Positions 45,055-55,682 of a stretch of DNA of 64,000 nucleotides are shown here, piece after piece. Below the pieces are notes generated by a model that saw only the letters and a program-made list of their open reading frames with translations, did no database searches and was not told the DNA's origin. Location: contig JAUIMM010002293.1 in the NCBI GenBank assembly GCA_031769625.1, positions 124,001-188,000 of the forward strand. Direction: 5' to 3'. This DNA is from Taudactylus pleione (lineage: Eukaryota > Chordata > Amphibia > Anura > Myobatrachidae). The position numbers and the translations under genes were made by a program. Each line of letters starts with the position of its first letter. The stretch's first letter is position 1.

Positions 45055-46200
45055 ATGACAATACCCCGGCATGTAAGCATCTTTGGATTTTTAACCTAAG
45101 ATAAGTATATTTTTGGCTTTACATTTAAAAAAAAAAATAACTACCTGGCTTCCCATTTCAGGTTGATGTTGGTCGTATTGTTTTGGCCATGCTTCCAGAA
45201 CCCGACCAACCTCAATCTCGTCCAAGGCGTAGGCATCGTAGGCATGCAAGGCCCAAAATATTTATAACACGTGTCACCCTTTTTGGAATGCCCGATGATG
45301 AGGTTTTACGACGATACCGTCTTCCTCCAAAAATCATCATAGACACTCTCTCATTAATAGAGAGTGATCTTGAGCAGCAAATTGACAGTCCTACAGTGGT
45401 GTTACATTTCTGTGCCTCAGGATCCTTTCAAACCACGGTGGGAATAGTGGCCGGAATCTCACAATCCTCATTTTCAAGGATCCTGAGGGCAGTGATGGAG
45501 GCCCTTTTCAAGCACCTCCATCATTTTATTAACATGCCATTGGATATGGGTTCCCTTAGTGTGGCAAAGGCCAATTTTTACCAAATAGCTGGCTTCCCAC
45601 ACATCATAGGTGTTGTGGATGGTACTCACATACCACTTCAGCCTCCAGCATGGCTGGAGGCAATTTTTAGGAACCGAAAGCACTATCACTCCCTTAATGT
45701 AATGGTGGTATGTGATGCCTCCCTCCAGATCCTGTCCCTGAATGCAAAATTTCCCGGGAGTGCTTCTGGGTAAGTGGAGACCATTAGTTGTAACAAATGC
45801 AAAGCTTGATACACAGTGATCCTGATTGTTTGATTTGTTTTTTCACAGGAGACAGTGGCTACCCTTGCATGCCCTGGCTGCTCACTCCTTATTTGGCTCC
45901 CACACCAGGGCCAAAAAGTGAGTGAGTATAATTCCGCACTTACAGCCACCAGGCAGGTGGTTGAGCATTGTATCGGCCTTTTAAAAGGCCGATTCAGATG
46001 CCTCCACCGCTCTAGTGGTGAACTCATGTATTTGCCGGCTATGGTTTCAAAAATTGTGGTCCTGTGTGGGATCTTTCACAACATCGCCATAAGGAGTGGT
46101 GTCCCAATGCAGCCAGAGGATGCCTTACCTGAGGATGGCCCCCCTGAGGTTGGTCGGAGGTCAGTATGTGGGGGGGGCAATACGCGATGATGTGGTGTCC
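45055..46200 (+). pseudogene. Outer-copy Harbinger transposase, deleted and frameshifted
   Basis: Exon 1 (45055-45072, MTIPRH) and exon 2 (from 45162) match the inner gene. In exon 2 about 10 residues after QIDSPT are missing, and about 73 bases are deleted just before the exon 2 donor (after FPGSA), removing the block between the first two catalytic Asp residues and shifting frame. Exon 3 (from 45850) has GTGA duplicated (GTGAGTGAGTATAATTCC), a second frameshift. GVVDGTHIPLQ, GDSGYPCMPW and the RQVVEHCIGLLKGRFRCLHR block remain visible. Confidence 0.88.
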
Positions 46201-47027
46201 CGATTTTTCAGGTAATTATTGACAAACATTTACTTAATTCTCCCAATGTCTACATGTACGATTGTAATGTGCCTTTTTAATCTTGTTTTTAATTTTTTAT
46301 TCTTGTCTTCCTTTTCAAACCATGTAAAAACGATGCCTACTACCTGATCCACTAAATTGGATACATGTGGCCACATTGGAACTAACTTGTTGAAAAATTA
46401 TTTCATCGCCTCATTTGTGGATTCATGTTGGCCTGCTACTTATTTCAACAGTTCTTGAGTGTTGTTTGTTTTTTTTGCGTTTGGTGTAGGTTGTTTTTTG
46501 TAGTGTGTTTTCACTGTGTGAATTGCTTGTCACAATTCACTTTCTGTTTGTGTTTGCTGTATATTAAAGTTTTGTTTTCTGTTAAAAATACTGTTTATTT
46601 ACACATTACAAGCACGTGTAACCTGTCTCCAAAAATGCCACCTTTCATAATGCCGAATCCTGTAATGTGTGAAATTGTTAAGTCTTTGAACATGCTTTGT
46701 GGCTTAGAAAAACAACAAAGGTATTAGGGTGAATCAGTAGTTTGATAAAAAAGAGGACTAAGCAGGTTTCAGTTTCTGTTAACATTACCCACCACAAGAA
46801 AAACAACAAACTGTTGGTTTAGCCACAAACCTATTGGTATGGTGAGGTGTTTAATGTGGCAGCTTACATACAATCTAATTTACCTTACTTTAAAGAACAT
46901 GACCAAATAGTGGACTTATGGAAGGTTAAACAATGTAATATTTTCAGTCAAGAAATGAGACTAGTTAACATACAACGCTATTTTATTTTGTCAAAAAAAC
47001 ATAACTAAGTTACAAACAAACAAAAAA
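46201..47027. other. Downstream region of outer transposase
   Basis: T-rich sequence with no supported gene. It corresponds to 39722-40512 of the inner copy. Confidence 0.5.
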
Positions 47028-48436
47028 TCAGCTCCAAAGGAGCGCCGCCATGTGGTCGAGGACCACGAGCATGGAAATGATGTGGCCACGCAAGGCGGCC
47101 AAGCCCTCCTGCATACCATGCATCAGCCTCTGGTCCACTGTTGGTATAAAAAAAAGGGATCCTTAATGAAATGACACCTTACATTATAAGTTGAATAAAC
47201 AAACTAAACAAATAAATCTAGTTGCAAACAAGATCCAGTTTAGTGTTAAAAAAACAAGTCCTGGCAAATGCTAAGATGGTATCAATATCAATACTAAATT
47301 ATAAATGAACACACAAAAAGGCGACCCAAAAAGGACACAGTAGCCTTGTTAGGATAAAGCACAAAACCCCAAGAATGAGTGTTTTCACATGTGTGATATT
47401 TATCAGTGGAAAATACCCAAGACATTGTATATCCAATTCAAAATGAATTTTTACAACAAAAGAAAGGTAAACATACCGGTCATTGGGCTGGAAGGTCTTG
47501 GAGGACCTCCATCCTCCTCCTCCTCGGAGGTGGGCCAGTGCTGGTGGGTTGAGGGAGGGGAGAGGGCGGAAATTGTGGACGGGCCGGAAAATCTAGGGGG
47601 TGGTGGAGGGGAGGGTGAAGAAAAGAGAGGGGGGGTTGGAGGGGAGGGTGAATTTTGGGGGTGGGGCAAATTGGGAGAGGGAGGGGCCTCAGCTATTGGC
47701 CGGGCAGGGGTGGAGGGGGAATTGGTGGAAGGTTGGGGAGATGGGCTCGGACTGGTCGTTGGCGGCAGGGGCCGAGCCCAGTGCCGAACTCTGCAGCGAG
47801 TCCGGATTCTGCGTTCAGCCCCTAAATGATTAAGGAAATTTTTTTACATTTTTTTAGGGAAGGGGGGGAGTGGAAGCCAAATTTACAACACCAAAAAAAT
47901 AACAAACATTCTAAAAAAGGAAAACATGCACACAAAGACATGTGTAAAAAAAAAAAACAGGGCTAGACTGAAAACAAACATGCACACACAGACATTTCAA
48001 AAAACAAAAAACAGGGCTAGACTGAAAACAAACATGCACACGCAGATAGGGCTGCAACAAACAAACAGGGCAATACTGAAAACAAACATGCACACGCAGA
48101 TAGGGCCGCAAAAAACAAATAGGGCTATACTGGAAACAAGCACACGCAGATAGGGCAGAAAACAAATCCGACAAACAAAAAAAAAAACTTACTTGCAGCG
48201 ATCCGCTGCCGAAAACATGCCAGCAAGCGGGGGGTGCGACACCGCAGATCAGACCACCTGCGCTCTAATTGGCCTATATTACGGCGTGAGCCGAAGGAAC
48301 GCAGGTGGTGGCAAACCTCCTCATAGGCCGATCGCTTGGCCCGGTTGGTGATGGGGGGAGGCTGGCTGGTGATCCTCCGGTCCATGACCTCTGTGAGGAC
48401 CAACAGCTCCCGTGTTGTAAATGCAGAGGCTCTCAC
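47028..48436 (-). pseudogene. Third Harbinger gene, outer copy: frame intact, start codon lost
   Basis: Exons 48436-48193, 47821-47477 and 47137-47028 join to 699 bases in one open frame (232 codons) with GT/AG borders. The codon matching the inner ATG is GTG, and no in-frame ATG lies just upstream. Exon 1 has SAFTTRELLVLTEVMDRR and QLERRWSDLRCRTPRLLACF. Exon 2 is a long Pro/Ser-rich stretch with an acidic EEEEDGG patch. Exon 3 (VDQRLMHGMQEGLAALRGHI) keeps the helical pattern of the inner copy although residues differ. Conservation of frame in a diverged copy is the best evidence that this is a real protein-coding gene of the element. Confidence 0.75.
47930..48160. repeat. 45-60-bp tandem repeat in intron 1 of the third gene (outer)
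   Basis: Four to five units of AAACAAACATGCACACGCAG plus ATAGGGC-type spacers. Same intron and same CATGCACACGCAGATA core as the inner repeat. Confidence 0.85.
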
Positions 48437-49561
48437 GATGGCAATTATTTTTTTTAAAACAAACAGTTTTAATAAAGGCCAGTGAAAACTTTTGATTGGC
48501 TAATGTACTTTGTAAATTAACAGGAACCAATGTATTGGTTATTGTATGAGTCATGTGTCCTACAGGCTCCAAAATCTACTGTGAGTTATGATAGGCTCAT
48601 TGCAGTGACATGCGTAAGCTAATTTAAATAAAGAAATTTAAATCTGAAAATAGGAATATCCTAAACACAGGAAAACAATAAGATAATTGGTTACAACATG
48701 TTTTTTTGATAAAGTAAACCATTGGTGAAACCGTACGTATTCTGCGGGTAAAATGACACACACGGACAACAATAAAGATTATTGAAAAAAAAAAACGGAT
48801 GGCAAACATGTGAAGAGCAATTAAGCTAATTAATATATTGATTGGCATGATACGATTAAAGTATGTATGCAGAATGAACGAGCAGGTAATCGAAATCTGA
48901 CAGGCACACTTCCGGTTTGGATTTGTGCGAGCATTCCCTTCAACCAAATTGGGAGATGGCCGGTCGCAATTTTGCTCACTCGTTAGCTAGAGGAGGGGTT
49001 GGGAGACTTTGGGGCGGAAGATTAGAGATGAGCGAACTTTCAAGCGAGCGCAGGAATTAACATTTTCTCGCTCGTTCGTTGAACGAGTGTACTGCCTCTA
49101 ACGAGCGGCTCTGAATCAGGCCCTGTGTCCTCAGTACATGTGCAGGGTATCAGCGGTGTCAGCAGAGCGGGGGTGCTAGCTGTGTCTTCAATGCAGGTTT
49201 GCTGGCTGTGTTGGCAGTGCAGGGGTTGCTGACGGTGTCCTCAGTACATGGAATGGCAGTGCAGCGGTGCTGGCAGTGTCCTCAGTAAATGGTACCGGCG
49301 ATTTCAGCAGTGCCAGTGGTGGCATTTAGTGCAGCTTTGCTGACTGTGTCGGCAGTGCAGGGGTGTTCTCAATGCAGGGTGTCGGAGTGTTAAGCCCGAT
49401 CAATACAAAACCTTGTGACCTGACAGCGGGATCACGAGGTTTTGCCTTGGGTGAGGGATCCGGGGAAGGCAGGGCGATGTGAACTTTGCTCGGATCGCCT
49501 CAGATCCCCGAAATTTGTGTGGGTTTGGTTCTCTGAGAACTGAACCCGCTCATCCTTAGGG

Positions 49562-50320
49562 GTGACCTTCATGCACCTCACTTCTCAGAGGATGGCAGCA
49601 CAGCATCACTCCTGTCACAAGCTGGCAGCACAGCATCACACCTCTCACAAGCTGGCAGCACAGCATCTCACCTCTCAGTCTACCAATAATGCCTCTCTGG
49701 GTCTGTCAGCAAAGCACCTCACCTTTCACAGGCTGTTCATTACACTGTACCTCATTGCATTGCTCATTTGACTGGTCATATCTTCAGTTCTATGGGGGCA
49801 CTCGAGACTGGTTCCCCCTGGTAGCCTTGGTCACTGCCTTTCCAATGGTAACAGGGGGGTGCTTGCTGGAACTCAAGGGTCAGACATAGAAAATTTCAAA
49901 GTCAAGGACCAGAAACCAGCATTGTCAAGTTGAAAAATCAACTATTAAGCCCAGGAGGGGAACCAGCCATCCCCCCTAATTATTCCATTGCTCTTTTGTG
50001 TTGGGTTTTGTGAAGTTACAGCTCTGGAACTGTGCCCCAGCCTGAGCCACCTCCCTAGACCCTGCTGGCCCCTGTCTGCCCTTCTCCCAGAGCTGTAACT
50101 AGACTTTTTGGTGCCCTGTGCTGAGAGAGCATTGGTGCCTCCCCCCCATTTTTGAAATAGGGACATAAGATAGAGCACCTGAAAAAGGGCCATGGCCTCA
50201 CGGGGAAGGGCCAGGGAAGAGATAGGGGAGGCCAGGAGATGCTGGGGATAAAAGAAAAGGAAGCTACATGTGAGAATGATAATAAACAGGAAACTTGACA
50301 GGCCCAAACAGCGCCCCATG
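49562..50320. other. Spacer with short direct repeats
   Basis: 49600-49680 has three units of CACAAGCTGGCAGCACAGCATC. 50090-50200 has a TTTTTGGTGCCCTGTGCTGA segment resembling the left end of the hAT-type element at 53032. No gene. Confidence 0.5.
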
Positions 50321-50324
50321 CCCT

Positions 50325-50940
50325 GTTCCATCCATCACGTTCTTAGGCTATATCATATCTGGAATAAGTCTTCAAATGGACCCTGAGAAAGTAAAAGCAA
50401 TTCAAATATGGTCCGAACCTTCATCACTAAAGGTGACTCAAAGATTGTTATGGTTCGCTAATCACTATAAGAAGTTTATTCATGGTTTCTCCACATCTTG
50501 GTAGCTCCCATAACTGCCCTTACACAGAAGGATGCAAACCCAACTCAATAGCCTCCAAAAGCAAAATCAAAACCAGATGTTGCACGCCCATTTATCATGG
50601 AGATAGACCGATCTACCTACGGAGTAGGAGCAATTCTTTCTCAAAAGTCCACAGATAATAATGCTTCATCCATGTGTATTCTTTTCCAGAAAATTGTCTC
50701 CAGTGGAAAGAAAGTACCCAATCAGGGAGAAATAACTTCTTGCCATAAAATTGGCATTCAAAGAATGGTGCTATCTATTAGAGGGTGCTCAATTTCCCAT
50801 CACAGTATTCACAGATTATAAGAATCTCCTTTTCCTAAAAACCATGCAATGTCAGTTTTCCAGGCAAGCTAGATGGACCTTATTCTTTACATGCTTCAAT
50901 TTCAAATGAATTTACTGTCAGGGATCCCAGAATGTGAAGG
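50325..50940 (+). pseudogene. Ty3/gypsy pol fragment (reverse transcriptase end and RNase H)
   Basis: ITFLGYIISGISLQMDPEKV and LLWFANHYKKFIHGFS are the end of a sushi-type reverse transcriptase and its connection. FIMEIDRSTYGVGAILSQKS is the RNase H start (the first catalytic Asp is kept, as D in the MEIDRS block). Frames change twice and stops are present. Probably unrelated to the gypsy gag at 17916; distance and intervening elements give no link. Confidence 0.8.
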
Positions 50941-52157
50941 TTGACCACCGAGAGCTGTCCTGTGCTGCACAGCCACGCCCCTTCCCTCCCCCTGAGTGCT
51001 TACCCAGTAACGCCAGTCGAAGAGTTGTAGGCAGGCTCAGGCTAGCCAGTGCATTTACACACACATCACCACCGACGCGGTGGCAATGTGTGTGTTTCAG
51101 AAGCCATTGAGAGTCAGACAGACTCTCATTGGCTGCTGCTGTGCCCACTGCAAGAGCCGGGCTGGAGACACTCAAGAGCTCCACCTTCCGGCTCCTGCAA
51201 TGGGTAATGGGAGAGACGTCATAACATCTCTCCCATAATGCAGGGCGGGCCTGCCCGGGAAGACCGAGGTGTGCGCGGTGGAGGGAGCAGGAGCCGGAGT
51301 GGGGATTCAGGTTTTACTTGAGTTTCCCCCCCAGTAGTAGATCCCCCCAAAACACAGTTTAGAATAGAATCCAAACAGAGTGATTACATGAGAATGGCGT
51401 GGGTTAAACTTCGAGTCTGGGGGCTGGCTTAGGTAACACCTATCCTAATAGTTTGCCCTATTAGGATAGGTGTATGTGTTTTAACTTGGAATGTGAGGCT
51501 ATGTGGCTGAGACAGAGCCTCTTTTGTTCCTGTCTTCCCACCATCCCTCCCTATGTGGATTCAGTGGTATTGTCTGAGTTAGCTGTTTACTGTGGCGGGA
51601 AAGAACGGCAGGTCGCCGCTTGGGGTGCAAATATCTTTCAGTTTGTAGTATTATAATCTTTGGGTGTGCTCACCCTCTTTGACTTGTTAAGTTCGCTGGA
51701 TCACCCTGCCGGGGATAGTGTCATCACCCTTCCAGGTGGGTAGTCATGTTAGAGCGTTGAGTGGATACCTTTTTGTTGACAGTTGTTTAAGTTACCGGTT
51801 GCTCTGCACCTTAGGCAGTGTCCGCTAGGTATGCATGTCTGTGTGCTGCATGTCTGTGGCTGGAGTAAGCTGTATATTGCCATTCTTTCTTTGCCACCAT
51901 ATCTCCAATCAGTTTAGATTAATACTCATTAGATAATTTTAATAAATTGCTAACTAATTATTCTGCCAAATTTCATGTCTAGGAGTATTTATTCATATAG
52001 TTAATTAAGAAGGTGTTTTTTCGCATGGTGTTACACAAGGCACCGCCTCTGACGATTGAAAGTTTATAGAACAGGGCTGTCATTTAGAAACTGCTGCAAA
52101 ACCACCACCAAACCTCCAGCGTTTAGGGCCCGTAACTTAGTAAATTTTGCACTCTCT
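50941..52157. other. Spacer, no gene seen
   Basis: GC-rich then mixed sequence. Apart from the hairpin at 51436-51473 I see nothing to support a feature. Confidence 0.5.
51436..51473. repeat. Perfect 16-bp hairpin
   Basis: ACACCTATCCTAATAG (51436-51451), loop TTTGCC, then its exact reverse complement (51458-51473). No T-run follows and no element end was recognised. Confidence 0.9.
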
Positions 52158-52709
52158 GGGCCTGATTCAGAGCCGCACACTCTGACAGAGCGCTTGCTCT
52201 GAATCAGGGCCAGGCTTTTTTTTTTTTGGAGCGGCCTCTTGGCCGCTCGCATAGCTGTGGTTGGCAACCCACAGCTATTGCGAGCGGCCAGGATGATGGT
52301 CACAATGGTCAAGACTATCGCGACCATCGGGCTTGAGACGAGACCCTTGTGTTAGGTTCTCGCCCATCGCAAGCCCCAGAGAGCTTTCGGCTCTAACAGA
52401 GCCAGAAGCTCTCCACTGACATCACTTGTGATGTCAGTGAGGCCGCCCCCAAACAGCATGCATTCTCATGGGAAAGCCTACGTTTGGGCAGCCACCCCCC
52501 TCGGCCTGCCCACCAAATGGGGTGAGCTGTCACTCAACTTTGACAGCTCGCCCCCTTTGGTATGAGACCCAGAGCGACGGAGTGCCCATTGCTAGCCGGG
52601 TCTCGCGCATGCACACGACGGAGCCGGCTCCGTCGTGCGCATGCGCTGTGGGCCACCATCGACCCGGTTGCGAGCGCTCAGCGCTTGCAACTGGGTCTGA
52701 ATCAGGCCC
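52158..52709. mobile_element. PIF/Harbinger-type foldback MITE, copy 2
   Basis: Ends GGGCCTGATTCAGAGCCGCA and GGGTCTGAATCAGGCCC, duplication TCT (52155-52157, 52710-52712). Internal palindromes GATGGTCACAATGGTC / CGCGACCATC and CGAGACC blocks match copies 1 and 3. No coding capacity. Confidence 0.88.
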
Positions 52710-52791
52710 TCTATCTGTGTGGTCTGCAGATTCTTGATTACAGCAGAGTGTACAGTCCAGCTGATAGTGCTGAACCTGAACTGCAGAGTTC

Positions 52792-52966
52792 GGGGTATAT
52801 TTACTAAAGTGTGGGTTTTTAGAAGTGGAGATGTTGCCCTTAGCAACCAATCAGATTCTAGCTATTATCTTCTAGAAGGTGCTAGATAAATGTTAAGTAG
52901 AATCTGATTGGTTGATATGGGCAACATCTCCACTTCTAAAAACCCGCACCTTAGTAAATATACCCC
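52792..52966. mobile_element. 175-bp foldback MITE
   Basis: Nearly complete palindrome. Ends GGGGTATATTTACTAAAGTG and CACCTTAGTAAATATACCCC, arms about 75 bases including GAAGTGGAGATGTTGCCC and CCAATCAGATTCTA. Flanked by TTC (52789-52791, 52967-52969), a 3-bp duplication pointing to a PIF/Harbinger-related mover. Confidence 0.88.
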
Positions 52967-53031
52967 TTCATGTGGAAGTATTGTTTTCAGTCCTTAGTCT
53001 TGCCATTCTCTCTGCATATCTACAGTGTGCT

Positions 53032-55108
53032 CAGAGCCGGCCCTAACCAATTTGGTGCCCTAGGCAAGATTTTCTCTGGTGCCCCCAGCAGAAAATCACA
53101 GGTTCTCCCCTCACAGCACCCCTCTCAGTACACTGCTGTAACTAAGAAAATAGGGACAGGTTTAAGGGAAAGTTCCTTATACCTCCACCGCAGAAGACAT
53201 TCTATAGGGCAAATTCTACCCTCACAGCACAGCACCCGTCACCCAGCACAGTACTGCTCACAGCAGATTACTGCACAGCATCCCTCACCCAGCACAGCAC
53301 CCCGCACAGCACAGATTATAGCACAGCACCCCTCACAGTACAGGACCCATCACCCAGTACAGTACCCTTCTTCCAGCACCCCTCACAGCAACCGTCACCA
53401 AGCACAGTACTCCTCACAGCACAGATTACAGTACAGCACCCATCACCCCTTACCCAGAGCCCCTCACACAGCACAGGTCACCACCACTCACCCAACACCC
53501 TTCTCTCAGCATAGCAACCCTGCCCCTGTACAGCTTATTATCATTGTGGATGATGGAGTCCACCTGAGCAGTGTCCTATCCCCCCTGGGCCCCACTCTCA
53601 ATATCTTTCCCCCATTCCCCCAAAGCAGTGTCATAAACACCCTGAGCCCCCACACCCCATGTGTTTCTGCCTTCTGCCCTCCCCCCAATAGCAGTGTCCT
53701 CAGCCCTGAGCTGTCACACACCCTTGTATCTGCCTCCCTCATAACAGGTCATCAGCCCCCACATATCTGTCTCCTCCTCCCACTTCCATAGCAGTATCAT
53801 CAGCTCCCTGACTACCTACTCCCCACAGGTCTGTCTCACCCTCCTATAACAGTGCCATCAGCCCCCACTTCCCATATATATTTGCCTCCCCATAGCAGTA
53901 TCATCAGCTCCCTGAGCCCCTGGACTCCCCACAGGTCTGTCTCCCCCTCCCATAGCAATGCCATCAGCCCCCACTCCCCCTATGTATATTTCTCCCCTCC
54001 CCCATAGCAGTATCATCAGCTCCCTGACTACCTACTCCCCACAGGTCTGTCTCCCCCTCCCATAGTAGTGCCATCAGCCCCTACTCCCCAAATGTATCTG
54101 CCTCCCCTCATCCAAATCTTACCTTTTATCCTGTGTGTTGGACCCTGGTCTGTCAGCAGCTCCACGGGTGTTGCCTTGCTTCTCCTCTGCACTAGCTCGC
54201 ATCAGCCTCGACTCCCAGGCAGAAAGTGAAACTAAAAACACTTCCTGCCTGTGTGAGTCAGAATGCCCTACTGCTGCAGCCTCCTGATCTCTCCCTCCTG
54301 CCTTTGTGAGTCAGAGTGCCCTGCTGCTGCAGCCTCCTGATCTATCCCTCCTGCCTGTGTGAGTCAGAGTGTCCTGCTGCAGCAGCCTCCTGATCTCTCC
54401 CTCCTGCCTGTGTGAGTCAGAGTGCCCTGCTGCTGCTGCAGCCTCCTGATCTCTCCCTCCTGCCTGTGTGAGTCAGAGTGCCCTGCTGCTGCTGCAGCCT
54501 CCTGATCTCTTCCTCCTGCCTGTGTGAGTCAGAGTGCCCTGCTGCTGCAGCCTCCTGATCTATCCCTCCTGCCTGTGTGAGTCAGAGTGCCCTACTGCTG
54601 CAGCCTCCTGATCTATCCCTCCTGCCTGTGTGAGTCAGAGTGTCCTGCTGCAGCAGCCTCCTGATCTCTCCCTCCTGCCTGTGTGAGTCAGAGTGCCCTG
54701 CTGCTGCAGCAGCCTCCTGATCTCTCCCTCCTGCCTGTGTGAGTCAGAGTGCCCTGCTGCTGCTGCAGCCTCCTGATCTCTCCCTCCTGCCAGTGTGAGT
54801 CAGAGTGCCCTGCTGCTGCTGCAGCCTCCTGATCTCTCCCTCCTGCCTGTGTGAGTCAGAGTGCCCTGCTGCTGCAGCAGCCTCCTGATCTCTCCCTCCT
54901 GCCTGTGTGAGTCAGAGTGCCCTGCTGCTGCAGCAGCCTCCTGATCTCTCCCTCCTGCCTGTGTGAGTCAGAGTGCCCTGCTGCTGCTGCAGCCTCCTGA
55001 TCTCTCCCTCCTGGCTACCTCAGATTGCCACACCAGCTCAAAGAGAAAAAAAAATACATCTGGCCCCTAGGCATTTGCCTTCAATGCCTATGCATAGGGC
55101 CGGCCCTG
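53032..55108. mobile_element. Non-autonomous hAT-like element with internal minisatellites
   Basis: Left end CAGAGCCGGCCCTAACC, right end TGCATAGGGCCGGCCCTG. Inverted ends include GGTGCCCTAGGCAA / TTGCCT-type blocks. Flanked by AGTGTGCT (53024-53031) and TGTGTGCT (55109-55116), 7 of 8 matching. The interior is repetitive: CACAGCACCC phrases (53220-53500), an approximately 60-bp repeat with CCATAGCAGTATCATCAGCTC (53700-54110), and the array at 54230-55010. The 273-codon frame at 52970-53791 is a composition artefact. Confidence 0.75.
54230..55010. repeat. 53-59-bp minisatellite (about 14 units)
   Basis: Units are TGCCTGTGTGAGTCAGAGTG, CCCTGCTGCTGC, then AGCCTCCTGATCTCTCCCTCC. Length variation comes from the number of CTG triplets in each unit. 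Confidence 0.95.
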
Positions 55109-55116
55109 TGTGTGCT

Positions 55117-55496
55117 CCACGTCAGAGTTCCCTCCAGGGCTCTCCTGCCACATTGAGCTCTTGGTCCGATTCAGAACCGTCCGCAAGGCTGTGTTGGCAC
55201 GTAGCCATCTGTTTTCGCAATCTGCGCATGCGTACAAGACACAGTGCACATGCATGAACCAGTCACTGCAATTGAGAAGCGATCACAGCCAGTACACAGA
55301 CACTCCACAAATATGAGTGACAGGACATGCCGTTTGTGGGTGGTGGCAGACGGTGGTCGAAGGAAATGGGGTGTGGTTCTGTGAACGCAGGCTTGCTGTC
55401 TGTGCTTCTGAATGTTGTTTCTGGGGCAAACATAATTAAGATGCATCGTCAGCATATACGTCACATGGCTCATTTACTCACAGCAGCACTCGCAGT
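55117..55496. other. Spacer, possible Harbinger-end remnant
   Basis: GTCCGATTCAGAACCGTCCGC at 55162 resembles a decayed GGCCTGATTCAGAGCCGC terminus, but no partner end was found. No gene. Confidence 0.35.
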
Positions 55497-55682
55497 GGGA
55501 AAGAAAGGCTCAGACGTTGGCCTTTATTTCTTATTGGTAGTTCTGCACCTGTCAGTGAGGCATCTTCTGCCTCTCATGATGACCTTTTAGAAGAAGTGTA
55601 AAAAAGCTGAAAACCACTAAGGCAGTACATCAAACTGTGCGTTTAGAAACACAAATGTCAATAATTCCTGAGGAAAGTCTAA

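Larger units (their letters stand above)
34093..49123. mobile_element. Outer PIF/Harbinger element, three-gene type, inactivated
   Basis: Left end GGCCCTCATTCAGAGCCGCT and right end (minus strand) GGGCCTGATTCAGAGCCGCT form inverted repeats of about 40 bases, flanked by the 3-bp duplication TGT (34090-34092, 49124-49126). Without the inner element it is about 7.4 kb. It carries broken copies of the Myb-like gene (42793-44079, -), the transposase (45055-46200, +) and the third gene (47028-48436, -), in the same order and orientation as the inner copy. 34093-34885 is the left subterminal region without genes. Confidence 0.9.
32824..49558 (-). mobile_element. hAT-F: internally deleted hAT holding the nested Harbinger elements
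   Basis: Minus-strand element. Its 3' end is at 32824 (TAGAGATGTGCGC, then ATGTTTTGGTTTTGGATCTG blocks as at 14000-14090) and 3' UTR blocks run to 34089 (CACAATATTGA, GGCCAAAAGGTTGCATCC). Its 5' end is at 49558 (minus strand TAAGGATGAGCGGGTTC). Sequence at 49127-49385 is leader repeat with the core CAGTCAGCAAA-GCTGCACT, and the junction across the Harbinger insertion continues that pattern, so both flanks belong to one element. No transposase is left. No matching 8-bp duplication was found. Confidence 0.65.

Noticed and set aside
52970..53791. 273-codon Ser/Pro/His-rich frame
   Set aside because: Falls in repetitive CACAGCACCC sequence across a transposon end, without any domain.
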